Assembly (NCBI GenBank): GCA_934527325.1
Contig: CAKTAG010000037.1
Span: 1 to 9,582, forward strand
Length of the DNA stretch: 9,582 bases
Direction: 5' to 3'
Source: an uncultured Candidatus Soleaferrea sp.
GTDB taxonomy: Bacteria; Bacillota; Clostridia; Oscillospirales; Ruminococcaceae
Numbering within the stretch: position 1 is the first letter of the stretch; each line of letters begins with the position of its first letter. Below the pieces are notes generated by a model. It was not told where the DNA came from. It saw only the letters and a list, made by a program, of their open reading frames with translations, and did no database searches. Positions 1 to 5,630 of this stretch are shown one piece after another. The position numbers and the translations under genes are program-made.

Positions 1-5
1 AATCA

Positions 6-30
6 AAACCGCCGGCTAAGCCGGCGGTTT
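6..30. repeat. IS right-end subterminal hairpin
   Basis: A perfect 11-bp inverted repeat (6-16 with 20-30) has a three-base loop. It matches the left-end hairpin at 700-718 apart from a paired base swap. It is the probable TnpA recognition hairpin at the end downstream of tnpA. Confidence 0.7.
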
Positions 31-114
31 GCTCTGCCCCTACAAGGGGCTTTTACCAGCAGCGCCTGATGGCGCATGAATGGGTCCGCCTTTTGCACCA
101 TCCTCCGCCGGTTT

Positions 115-134
115 GCCGCTTAAGCGGCTTTTTT
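115..134 (+). terminator. plus-strand intrinsic terminator shape abutting the tnpA stop codon
   Basis: The perfect palindrome GCCGCTTAAGCGGC (115-128) is followed on the plus strand by six T residues, the last of which overlap the tnpA stop codon (133-135). It points into the antisense side of tnpA, so it would stop outside transcription running through the transposase gene, or end a small plus-strand RNA. On the minus strand, the tnpA direction, the stem is not followed by a T run. Confidence 0.5.
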
Positions 135-603
135 ATTTACCTTTTTTCACTTGCTCACCCGTAAACGGGTCTTTATATTCTTTCAGACTGATCTGATCTG
201 CCATCATATCTTCCTCCAGCTGTCGCCGTATATACTCTGCTATCTTCTTTTCATTTTTTCCCACTGTATCTACATTGTATCCTCGACACCAGAAATGGCG
301 GTTCCCATATTTATATTTCAGATTTGCATGTCTATCGAATATGATCAGCGAACTTTTCCCTTTCAGATATCCCATTATTTCTGACACACTGTATTTCAGC
401 GGTATTCTCACCAGCATATGTATGTGATCCGGACAGCATTCTGCTTCTATTATCTCTATCCCTTTTCTTTCACTCAGTTCTCTCAGTATTCTTCCAATAT
501 CTGCTTTAATTTTTCCGTATATCACCTGTCTACGATATTTCGGTGCAAATACCAAATGATATTTGCATTCCCACTTTGTATGTGCTAAACTCTTATTGTC
601 CAT
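133..603 (-). CDS. tnpA: IS200-type Y1 HUH transposase TnpA
   Basis: The 156-aa protein is the single-strand-specific transposase that cuts and rejoins IS ends through a 5'-phosphotyrosine link. The HUH metal-binding pair is H60-I-H62, in the context PDHIHMLV. The nucleophile is probably Y124 in EYIRRQ, with Q128 four residues later as the third metal ligand, the spacing known from IS608 TnpA. Other family hallmarks are the N-terminal KYHLVFAPKYRR and the FWCRGY segment near 105-109. Length is normal, with no frameshift or internal stop, so it looks intact. It starts at ATG with an excellent AGGAGGTG ribosome binding site (609-616), which is buried in a hairpin (see 610-670). Base composition is clearly richer in G and C than that of the host genes, as expected of a recent arrival. 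Confidence 0.95.
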   Translation of the reverse strand: MDNKSLAHTKWECKYHLVFAPKYRRQVIYGKIKADIGRILRELSERKGIEIIEAECCPDHIHMLVRIPLKYSVSEIMGYLKGKSSLIIFDRHANLKYKYGNRHFWCRGYNVDTVGKNEKKIAEYIRRQLEEDMMADQISLKEYKDPFTGEQVKKGK

Positions 604-609
604 TTGGAC

Positions 610-670
610 ACCTCCTGTGATTGATTTTTTCGGATTTTGGCGAACCCGATTTTATTTTATCACAGGAGGT
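610..670 (-). promoter_or_regulatory. RBS-sequestering hairpin in the tnpA leader
   Basis: A perfect 11-bp inverted repeat (610-620 with 660-670) contains the AGGAGGT of the tnpA ribosome binding site in one arm and its complement in the other. A smaller stem lies in the intervening 39 bases (around 632-648). In tnpA mRNA the strong Shine-Dalgarno sequence would be paired and translation kept low. This arrangement is known for IS200 of enteric bacteria. Confidence 0.75.
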
Positions 671-699
671 TTATTACTTAAAGCTAAAGCTCTCTCACT

Positions 700-718
700 C
701 CCCCGGCATAGCCGGGGG
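700..718. repeat. IS left-end subterminal hairpin
   Basis: A perfect 8-bp inverted repeat (700-707 with 711-718) has a three-base loop. It has the same design as the hairpin at 6-30, with a compensatory C-G/G-C change. It is the probable TnpA-binding hairpin at the end upstream of tnpA. Confidence 0.7.
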
Positions 719-721
719 TTT

Positions 722-743
722 ATTGTTGCGCTTAAGCAACAAT
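722..743. repeat. 8-bp palindrome with GCTTAA core at the IS left boundary
   Basis: The arms ATTGTTGC (722-729) and GCAACAAT (736-743) flank GCTTAA. The CTTAAG core is also found in the palindrome at 115-128 on the other side of tnpA, so this may be part of the IS rather than host DNA. It lies between the left-end hairpin and the host terminator-like stem. Confidence 0.4.
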
Positions 744-744
744 C

Positions 745-793
745 AATTATGGCTCGCATGCCTTGTTTTACAACATACATACGAGCCATAATT
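745..793. terminator. terminator-like stem behind the metallophosphoesterase gene
   Basis: A perfect 12-bp inverted repeat (745-756 with 782-793), core GGCTCG/CGAGCC, begins 20 bases past the stop of the minus-strand gene at 813-1499. A small TTGT/ACAA stem lies in its 25-base loop. On the plus strand it is followed by a T run, while in the minus direction the expected U tract is weak and IS DNA follows almost at once. It is probably a bidirectional host terminator whose distal side was altered by the IS insertion. Confidence 0.55.
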
Positions 794-812
794 TTTAACA
801 TAATAACAAATA

Positions 813-1499
813 TTAGCTTACTTCAACCGGTGAAAAATTAACATAATCACAAGAAATCAATTTATAATAAACATCACCAACTATTCCATTTACAGATAAT
901 TTTGTTGATTCTCCGTGTAAATGGCCATAATAACATTTAGAAATTTTATAATATTTTAATACTTCTAGTATACTTTCTGATATTTGATTTCCATAAATAG
1001 GTGGATAATGTAAAAAAACAACTATAGGCAACCCTAATTTAACACCACTTTCAATAGATGTTATTAACCGCTGTTTTTCCCTATTAATTAACTTTAGATT
1101 ACTTTCATTCCCACTTTCAAACAAACAGCCTTTTGAACCACAAACGCATGTTTTGCCAATTACATATGAATTATTATATAAAATATTTAATGTTGTTAAA
1201 CCATTTTCTAAAAAAAACTTATCTATCTTTGTTTTCGTATTCCACCAATAATCGTGGTTACCTTTTAATATTATTTTTTTACCTGGCAAATCATTTACAA
1301 ACTTAAAACTAGGCAATGCCTCATCAAGTGATGTACCCCAACACAAATCACCAGCTAAAACAACCGTATCATTAACAGATATTTTTTCTTTCCAATTATA
1401 TGCCAATTTTTGAACATAATTTTCCCATCCATCAAAAATATCCATCGGTTTATTAATATTTATAGATAAATGAAGATCGGCTAAACCATATAAAGCCAT
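813..1499 (-). CDS. calcineurin-like metallophosphoesterase
   Basis: This 228-aa cytosolic protein has the full set of metallophosphoesterase metal-binding motifs in order: D-L-H near the N-terminus (DLHLS), GDLCWG around residue 51, GNHDYWW around 80-86, an HYPP block near 164, and GHLHG near 192. It therefore likely hydrolyses a phosphomono- or diester using a two-metal centre. The layout resembles the COG1768 predicted phosphohydrolases, whose substrate I cannot name. No signal peptide or membrane segment is seen. The ATG start is preceded by GGGAGAAGG at good spacing. It lies 22 bases after the GHL10-family gene with no terminator between, so the two are probably co-transcribed. The terminator-like stem at 745-793 follows it. 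Confidence 0.88.
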   Translation of the reverse strand: MALYGLADLHLSININKPMDIFDGWENYVQKLAYNWKEKISVNDTVVLAGDLCWGTSLDEALPSFKFVNDLPGKKIILKGNHDYWWNTKTKIDKFFLENGLTTLNILYNNSYVIGKTCVCGSKGCLFESGNESNLKLINREKQRLITSIESGVKLGLPIVVFLHYPPIYGNQISESILEVLKYYKISKCYYGHLHGESTKLSVNGIVGDVYYKLISCDYVNFSPVEVS

Positions 1500-1521
1500 T
1501 TGCCTTCTCCCTATTTCAACA

Positions 1522-2748
1522 TTAATCTTTTAATATTGAAATCATATTACTTAATTCTTTTTTTACAGCTTCTTGCTGTTGTGGGTCTGGGTTAAACAAA
1601 CTACCATACCTAAACAGAACAAACCCATCACATTTTTTTCCTCTGCATGCTAAAATTTGTCGCTTAAGTATATCGCTGTTTCTTATCCATTCATCTCTTC
1701 CATTATCTAATGAATAACTATCTTCTAACCCTGCTTTATAGGCAGCCAAACCAACATATAACTTAACTGTGTCTGCCTTTTTAAGGTCAAGCCATGTAGA
1801 TAATGCCCAATCAAAAGGTAGCCTTGAATGTTCAAAACCCCAATAAATCTGCGGACATAAATAATCTACCATTCCCTCTTCCATCCATTTTGCTACATCC
1901 GCATACACTGATTCAAGATTATACTTAACATTTCCAGCAGGGCTAATTCCAAATAGCACATTTGGATTTATTGTTTTTATTTTTTCAGCTATTTCTTTAA
2001 TTAGTACATTTACGCAGCCCCTACGCCAATCACCTAGTGGCAATTTGCCACCATTTTTACAATACTCTTCATATAACAGTTTATCTATTTGTTCATCTGT
2101 GGTAGGGTAAAAATAATCATCCACGTGAATACCATCTATATTATAATTGCGCACAATTTCTTCTACACCCTTAACCACTAAATCTACATTACTTTTTAAC
2201 CCTGGCTGAAAATAAATTCCACCATTTTCTAATTTTATTATTTTTTTATTATCATCACTATCTATTGCTTTTTTTGCTGGGTGTGTTTCAGCTAATTTTA
2301 TATTAGAACCTGGATTGTCGGTACCTGGATTCTGGATTCTGTAAGGGTTAATCCATGCATGAATTTTTAAACCTTTTTCATGCCCCTTTTCAACCATAAT
2401 TTTTAACGGGTCATATCCACAATCTTTACCTTGTTCACCAGTTAATATATGTGACTGCGGAAAAACTGATGATTTATAAAATGCATCTGAAAAAGCTCTA
2501 ACTTGAAAAAAAACATCTGTTAATTTTAAACTCTTTATATTATCTAACATCAATTCAACATTTTTTGTAAATTCTTCTTCTGTTTTATTTTGTGCCATAT
2601 CTCCCATTTCTAAGTAAGATATCCATATACCACGCAATTCCTTTGTTACTGCTAACGTATTAACAACCAAACATTGGCTAAAAACCAACCATCCAGCCAT
2701 TAAACACACTGCCATAGCAGCTAAACGTTTAAAAATATTTTTACACAT
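1522..2748 (-). CDS. exported GHL10/DUF187-family glycosyl hydrolase-like protein
   Basis: The 408-aa protein is probably secreted or membrane-anchored, with a positively charged N-terminus followed by a hydrophobic segment (about residues 9-33). The body matches the GHL10 (YngK/DUF187) TIM-barrel family. It shows RGIWISYLE (39-47), FQVRAFSDAFY (81-91), HAWINPYR (130-137), DGIHVDDYFYP (205-215), FGISPAGN (266-273) and PQIYWGF (299-305). The acidic D209-D210 pair and nearby aromatics are typical of the catalytic face. Family members are thought to act on cell-wall or other extracellular glycans; the substrate is not readable here. The ATG start has AAGGAG at 9-base spacing and a sigma-A promoter upstream (2781-2810). 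C26 lies late in the hydrophobic region without a clear lipobox, so lipoprotein status is doubtful. It is the first gene of a two-gene unit with the phosphoesterase. Confidence 0.88.
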   Translation of the reverse strand: MCKNIFKRLAAMAVCLMAGWLVFSQCLVVNTLAVTKELRGIWISYLEMGDMAQNKTEEEFTKNVELMLDNIKSLKLTDVFFQVRAFSDAFYKSSVFPQSHILTGEQGKDCGYDPLKIMVEKGHEKGLKIHAWINPYRIQNPGTDNPGSNIKLAETHPAKKAIDSDDNKKIIKLENGGIYFQPGLKSNVDLVVKGVEEIVRNYNIDGIHVDDYFYPTTDEQIDKLLYEEYCKNGGKLPLGDWRRGCVNVLIKEIAEKIKTINPNVLFGISPAGNVKYNLESVYADVAKWMEEGMVDYLCPQIYWGFEHSRLPFDWALSTWLDLKKADTVKLYVGLAAYKAGLEDSYSLDNGRDEWIRNSDILKRQILACRGKKCDGFVLFRYGSLFNPDPQQQEAVKKELSNMISILKD

Positions 2749-2780
2749 AAACCATCACTCCTTGTATTTAGCATATATTC

Positions 2781-2810
2781 ATTTTAACATAAACAACATT
2801 CATATGTCAA
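2781..2810 (-). promoter_or_regulatory. sigma-A promoter for the GHL10 gene
   Basis: On the minus strand, TTGACA (2805-2810) and TAAAAT (2781-2786) are separated by 18 bases, with the -10 about 33 bases from the start codon. The -35 is a perfect match and the -10 a 5/6 match. Confidence 0.65.
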
Positions 2811-2842
2811 TCTTATTAATATTAAAATTTCGGTCGTTCCTG

Positions 2843-2868
2843 TAGAGTTACAATTTAAATTAACTCTA
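2843..2868. repeat. 8-bp dyad in the divergent intergenic region
   Basis: TAGAGTTA (2843-2850) and TAACTCTA (2861-2868) form a perfect inverted repeat around a 10-base AT-rich centre. The centres of the two arms are 18 bp apart, within reach of a dimeric repressor. It lies upstream of the GHL10 -35 and about 85 bp upstream of the sigma-F-type promoter. A plus-strand T run follows, so a weak terminator is the alternative reading, but no plus-strand gene in view needs one. Confidence 0.35.
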
Positions 2869-2952
2869 TTTTTAAATTTACTAAATTTTGATATCAAATA
2901 TTACACCTTAAAAATTTTTAAAATATTATTGCAAAATTTTACAAAATTAAGC

Positions 2953-2982
2953 AGTATATAAAAATTTATACTGGCAATAATA
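2953..2982 (+). promoter_or_regulatory. probable sigma-F (forespore) promoter
   Basis: AGTATA (2953-2958) is followed after 14 bases by GGCAATAATA (2973-2982). This fits the Bacillus subtilis sigma-F consensus as I recall it, roughly GYATA or WGHATA, a 14-16 base gap, then GGNNANANTR. Predicted transcription would start near 2989, about 30 bases before the next ATG. No comparably good sigma-A promoter was found for this operon. A 7-bp dyad (2952-2958 with 2967-2973) overlaps the site and might be an operator or chance. Confidence 0.55.
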
Positions 2983-3019
2983 TAAACAAATTTCAATATA
3001 TTCCAAAAGGTGCTTTAAT

Positions 3020-3367
3020 ATGAAAAAATCATTAAAACAATCAGTATATATTTTACTGTTACTACTAATTATAGTAACCCCTATTAAGTTTTTATTATTT
3101 AAAAAACAAAATTCTACCATAAACAATGCCACTGTAACAAAATCTTTACACATAGAAACTTCGCAACCTATAGAAGAATATCAATTTATTTTAAAAGAAT
3201 ACAATGGCAAATTAGCTGTTTTTAAAAAAGATAGTACTGAACCAGAAATAATTTTTGATGTGTTAATAGACAGTTTACCAGAAATAGACATTTTACAATT
3301 AAAACAAGGCTTAAAAATAAAAAATCATCAAGAATTAAACGAAAGAATAGAAGATTTTATAAGTTAA
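3020..3367 (+). CDS. small membrane-anchored BofC-like protein
   Basis: The 115-aa protein has a short basic N-terminus (KK near residues 2-3), one hydrophobic helix (about 9-27) and a soluble domain from about 53 to 114. The domain runs EYQFILKEYNGKLAVF, then a PEI/DVLIDSLPEID stretch, then a helical end (ELNERIEDF). This pattern of an 'LKEYNGK-AVF' strand followed by an 'LP--D---L--G' segment is typical of the BofC C-terminal domain proteins of Clostridia. In Bacillus, BofC is a forespore protein that restrains the SpoIVB protease; whether this protein does so is inference. The topology predicts the domain outside the forespore membrane. The ATG is preceded by AAAAGGTG. The gene lies 19 bases before the penicillin-binding protein gene and presumably shares the sigma-F-type promoter at 2953-2982. 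The recognition is by pattern only. Confidence 0.7.
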   Translation: MKKSLKQSVYILLLLLIIVTPIKFLLFKKQNSTINNATVTKSLHIETSQPIEEYQFILKEYNGKLAVFKKDSTEPEIIFDVLIDSLPEIDILQLKQGLKIKNHQELNERIEDFIS

Positions 3368-3386
3368 ATTATTGAGGTAAAATTCA

Positions 3387-5006
3387 ATGCAAAAAAGAAT
3401 ATTAGCTTCTTATTCACTATTAACAATTTTTACAATTGTTGTTTTTTTTAGGCTTTTCTACATATCTCAAAACTCAACTTTCGCAACAGTAAGTAACAAT
3501 CAATCCAACTACTGTTTAGATGTTGACATTCAACGAGGCATGATATATGATTGCAATTTACAGCCTTTAGTAAACACTCAAGAAAAATTTATTGCTTCTA
3601 TTATTCCCACCCCAGAAGCACTAACAGCAATTATTGGCCATATTGTAGATAATAAAAAAGATATGGTACTAGCTAAAATTAAAGAAAATAAACCTTTTTT
3701 AGTTCCTGTTAAAGATTACAACATATACAATGACAATATAGAGATAATTGGCACAAAACAAAGGTATTCTAATAACCAACTAGCTCCACACATTATAGGT
3801 TACTTAAACGGAACAAATGAGGGTGTGTGCGGAATAGAAAAAGCCTTTAACGACTTTTTACAAAAAAATACAACTAAAATTAAAATTAAATATCAAGTAA
3901 ATGCTTTACAAAACAATTTTAACCAAACGTTACCTAGTGTAGATTTTGGCAACAAAGAAAACAAATACGGGGTTGTTCTTACAATAGATAAAAATATTCA
4001 AAAAATAACAGAAGAAGCCGCTTTACCTATTAACAAAGGCGCTATTGTTGTTATGGATGCTCAAAATGGAGATTTAAAAAGCTTAGTAAGTATACCTAAA
4101 TATAACCCCAACAAAGTTGCTAGCTATTTAAATAACCCTAACAGCCCTTTACTAAACCGCACTTTTTGCGCTTATAACGTTGGGTCTACTTATAAATTAT
4201 TAGTTGCTGCCGCAGCTTTAGAAGAAGATTATAACCAATTTATAAATTTTAAATCTAATTGTGTTGGCTGCAAACAATTAGCTAACAATATATTTAAATG
4301 CCATTTTTTACCCGGTCATGGTACAATCGATATGAAAAGAGCCTTAGAAATATCTTGCAACCCTTATTTTATAGATTTAGCTTTAAATGTAGGGCCAATT
4401 AACATTTTAAATCTATCTAAAAACTTAGGGTTTGGCTCCCCAGATATATTATTTAAAGATATAAAAACACATAGCGGATCGTTACCAGACCAATCTAATT
4501 TAACAACCAAATCAGATATTGCCAATTTAGGGTTTGGACAAGGTAAATTAACTGCTACTCCAATACAAATAGCTAAAATGATTTCTGCCATAGCTAACGA
4601 TGGATATTTAGTAGTTCCTAAAATAGTCAAAGGCCTTTCTGACCAACACGGTAAACGCATAGAAAAAGAAGAAAAACATTTTACGCAAACTAAGATTATA
4701 TCTACCAAAACAGCAAAAGCAATAAAAAATATTATGATATCTGTTGTAGAAAATGGTAGTGGTAAAAATGCTAAACCTTACACTGGTGGCGCTGGTGGAA
4801 AAACTGCATCTGCACAAACAGGGCATTACCACCCAAACGAACCAAATAAAGAAATTGTCCACGCTTGGTTTTCTGGCTTCTTCCCCGCTAAAAACCCCAA
4901 ATATGTAATTGTAGTTTTAGTTGAAGACGGTAATTCAGGTAGCGATGTAGCTGCCCCTATTTTTAAAAAAATAGCAGATAAAATTATTACAACATCAAAG
5001 TTATAA
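3387..5006 (+). CDS. class B penicillin-binding protein, probably sporulation-specific
   Basis: The 539-aa protein is a membrane-anchored peptidoglycan DD-transpeptidase with one N-terminal helix (about residues 5-26). It carries a dimerisation-type module starting RGMIYDCNLQPL (50-61) and a transpeptidase domain from about 215. Active-site motifs are S267-T-Y-K270 (SxxK, acyl-accepting serine S267), S323-C-N325 (SxN), and K472-T-A474 where KTG is usual. LGFGQG (381-386) is typical of class B enzymes of the FtsI/SpoVD/PBP2 group. There is no glycosyltransferase domain and no PASTA domain at the C-terminus. The A474 in place of glycine is notable because this strand lines the active site and affects beta-lactam binding. 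The ATG has GAGGT (3374-3378) upstream. Being behind a BofC-like gene and a sigma-F-type promoter, it probably modifies cortex or germ-cell-wall peptidoglycan from the forespore side, but a vegetative role is not excluded. Confidence 0.88.
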   Translation: MQKRILASYSLLTIFTIVVFFRLFYISQNSTFATVSNNQSNYCLDVDIQRGMIYDCNLQPLVNTQEKFIASIIPTPEALTAIIGHIVDNKKDMVLAKIKENKPFLVPVKDYNIYNDNIEIIGTKQRYSNNQLAPHIIGYLNGTNEGVCGIEKAFNDFLQKNTTKIKIKYQVNALQNNFNQTLPSVDFGNKENKYGVVLTIDKNIQKITEEAALPINKGAIVVMDAQNGDLKSLVSIPKYNPNKVASYLNNPNSPLLNRTFCAYNVGSTYKLLVAAAALEEDYNQFINFKSNCVGCKQLANNIFKCHFLPGHGTIDMKRALEISCNPYFIDLALNVGPINILNLSKNLGFGSPDILFKDIKTHSGSLPDQSNLTTKSDIANLGFGQGKLTATPIQIAKMISAIANDGYLVVPKIVKGLSDQHGKRIEKEEKHFTQTKIISTKTAKAIKNIMISVVENGSGKNAKPYTGGAGGKTASAQTGHYHPNEPNKEIVHAWFSGFFPAKNPKYVIVVLVEDGNSGSDVAAPIFKKIADKIITTSKL

Positions 5007-5028
5007 ATACCATTCTTTGATGTTGTAA
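4987..5028. terminator. strong hairpin terminator between convergent genes
   Basis: A perfect 14-bp inverted repeat (4987-5000 with 5015-5028) has a 14-base loop that contains the penicillin-binding protein stop codon. A T run follows at 5037-5041 on the plus strand, after a short A-rich gap. The minus-strand gene ending at 5092 converges on it, so it may serve both directions. Confidence 0.7.
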
Positions 5029-5091
5029 AAACAAAATTTTTACTTTCCCTATTTAAACTCTCTTGCCCATTCTTTTAAGTAACAATTTGTT

Positions 5092-5319
5092 TTATGAAAT
5101 GTAATCTTCTAAAACATCTTCCAACACTAATAAAGGAACATCATTGTTGTTACAAATTTTAACAAACTCTTTTACATCATCTAAAATTGTAGAAATATCC
5201 TTTATTATTACCTTGTTTATTCCATCATCTGCTTTTACGCCATAAGTTGTTATATCTCCATAGTCTTCAACATACACTGTAGATTCTGTTAAATAATATT
5301 TTGTCGTATTCCCTGCCAT
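5092..5319 (-). CDS. DUF6514-like small protein of unknown function
   Basis: The 75-aa acidic protein has no membrane segment. Its pattern is an N-terminal KYYLTES strand, a YGVKA strand (26-30), IIKDIST (38-44), a helix DDVKEFVKICNNND (47-60), and a closing LEDVLEDYI (66-74). This matches the DUF6514-type proteins of Clostridia as I remember them; no function is known to me. The ATG is preceded by a near-ideal AGGAGG. It appears to be a single-gene transcript with a leader of roughly 125 bases from the promoter-like elements at 5452-5485. The two Spo0A-type boxes further upstream suggest control at entry into sporulation. A real gene is supported by the ribosome binding site, complete domain pattern and terminator. 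Confidence 0.75.
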   Translation of the reverse strand: MAGNTTKYYLTESTVYVEDYGDITTYGVKADDGINKVIIKDISTILDDVKEFVKICNNNDVPLLVLEDVLEDYIS

Positions 5320-5451
5320 TTTAAAATCCTCCTAAAACCCCTTAATTAATCACAAAACAAATAATTCCTATTTTTTACCAACTTTTCCTTTTTCTGCAAT
5401 AAATTACATATTACATTAAAAAAATTTAGTTGTGTTGGACAAGATTAGTTT

Positions 5452-5507
5452 ATTATATATAAAAAATTAAAATTTTAAAAGGCAAATTTTTCGACATCAA
5501 TCGACAA
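5452..5507 (-). promoter_or_regulatory. spoIIG-like promoter with tandem Spo0A-type boxes
   Basis: On the minus strand, TGTCGAT (5500-5506) and TGTCGAA (5490-5496) are direct repeats exactly 10 bp apart, one DNA turn, each matching or nearly matching the Spo0A box TGTCGAA. Downstream are a -35-like TTGCCT (5480-5485) and a perfect -10 TATAAT (5452-5457), separated by 22 bases. The long spacer with tandem 0A boxes upstream is the layout of the Spo0A-activated spoIIG promoter of Bacillus. A third weaker match (TGTCCAA, 5435-5441) lies near the predicted start. Spo0A binding is inferred. Confidence 0.5.
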
Positions 5508-5534
5508 CCGCAAAATCCAATTATGCAAACTACA

Positions 5535-5594
5535 CATATATTTTCAACTAATCATTCAAAAGATAATCATCATGCATATATCAACTAAAATCAT
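5535..5594. repeat. imperfect direct repeat downstream of tsaD
   Basis: Two copies of a motif CATATAT / CAACTAA / TCAT (5535-5555 and 5575-5594) are offset by 40 bp and differ by small insertions. They lie in the AT-rich gap between tsaD and the Spo0A-type boxes. They could be chance in such AT-rich DNA, or binding sites. Confidence 0.3.
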
Positions 5595-5630
5595 CTATCA
5601 AAATTCTATATATTTTGCAAATAAATATTT

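Larger units (their letters stand above)
1..134 (+). ncRNA. candidate structured RNA or extended right-end region beyond tnpA
   Basis: This GC-rich stretch holds four separate hairpins in plus-strand order: 6-30 (11-bp stem, TAA loop), 36-50 (GCCCC/GGGGC), 62-75 (GCGCC/GGCGC) and 115-128 (GCCGC/GCGGC). The last is followed by TTTTTT, giving a plus-strand intrinsic terminator shape. Bases 21-27 could instead pair with 105-111 and close a multibranched structure around the two middle hairpins, excluding the 6-30 hairpin. There is no convincing ORF. It may simply be the DNA-level right end of the IS, or a small RNA antisense to or downstream of tnpA, or a decayed guide-RNA-like region from a TnpB-containing ancestor. 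Only the structure is seen; transcription is inferred. Confidence 0.3.
1..744 (-). mobile_element. IS200/IS605-family insertion sequence, tnpA only
   Basis: The unit has one Y1 transposase gene flanked by GC-rich hairpins and set in AT-rich host DNA. Read on the minus strand, the left-end hairpin (700-718) and right-end hairpin (6-30) have nearly the same sequence: both begin AAACC, keep CCGGC and GCCGG in the arms, and have a three-base loop. They differ by a C-G to G-C swap that keeps the pairing. This is the expected architecture of the subterminal hairpins that TnpA binds as single-stranded DNA. No tnpB accessory gene is present. Exact ends cannot be fixed: the right end may lie at or just outside base 1, and the left end lies between about 719 and 744. 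The string TTGATT occurs beside both ends (minus strand) and may mark the insertion/cleavage site. As usual for this family, no terminal inverted repeat or target duplication is expected. Confidence 0.8.
5320..5630. other. 311-base gap between tsaD and the DUF6514-like gene
   Basis: This very AT-rich gap holds the promoter with Spo0A-type boxes, the imperfect 40-bp-offset repeats and a ribosome binding site. I see no ORF with a plausible start and no tRNA. No convincing terminator was found for tsaD, so readthrough from tsaD into the DUF6514-like gene is possible. Confidence 0.6.

Noticed and set aside
1..134. CRISPR array or tandem repeat
   Set aside because: The hairpin units differ in sequence and spacing. 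There is no constant repeat with unique spacers.
151..841. Plus-strand open frames opposite tnpA and across the IS left end (151-384, 563-841)
   Set aside because: They are antisense to an intact transposase gene or cross hairpins and the IS boundary, have no ribosome binding site, and resemble no protein family.
2929..2960. Sigma-A promoter TTGCAA/TATATA for the BofC-PBP operon
   Set aside because: The gap is 20 bases and both boxes are weak, so the sigma-F-type match just downstream is better.
2947..3153. 68-aa minus-strand frame overlapping the BofC-like gene
   Set aside because: It is antisense to a gene with a good start and domain pattern, and overlaps the promoter-like sequence. No ribosome binding site was seen.
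4364..4862. Minus-strand frames inside the penicillin-binding protein gene
   Set aside because: They are shadow frames opposite conserved PBP motifs.
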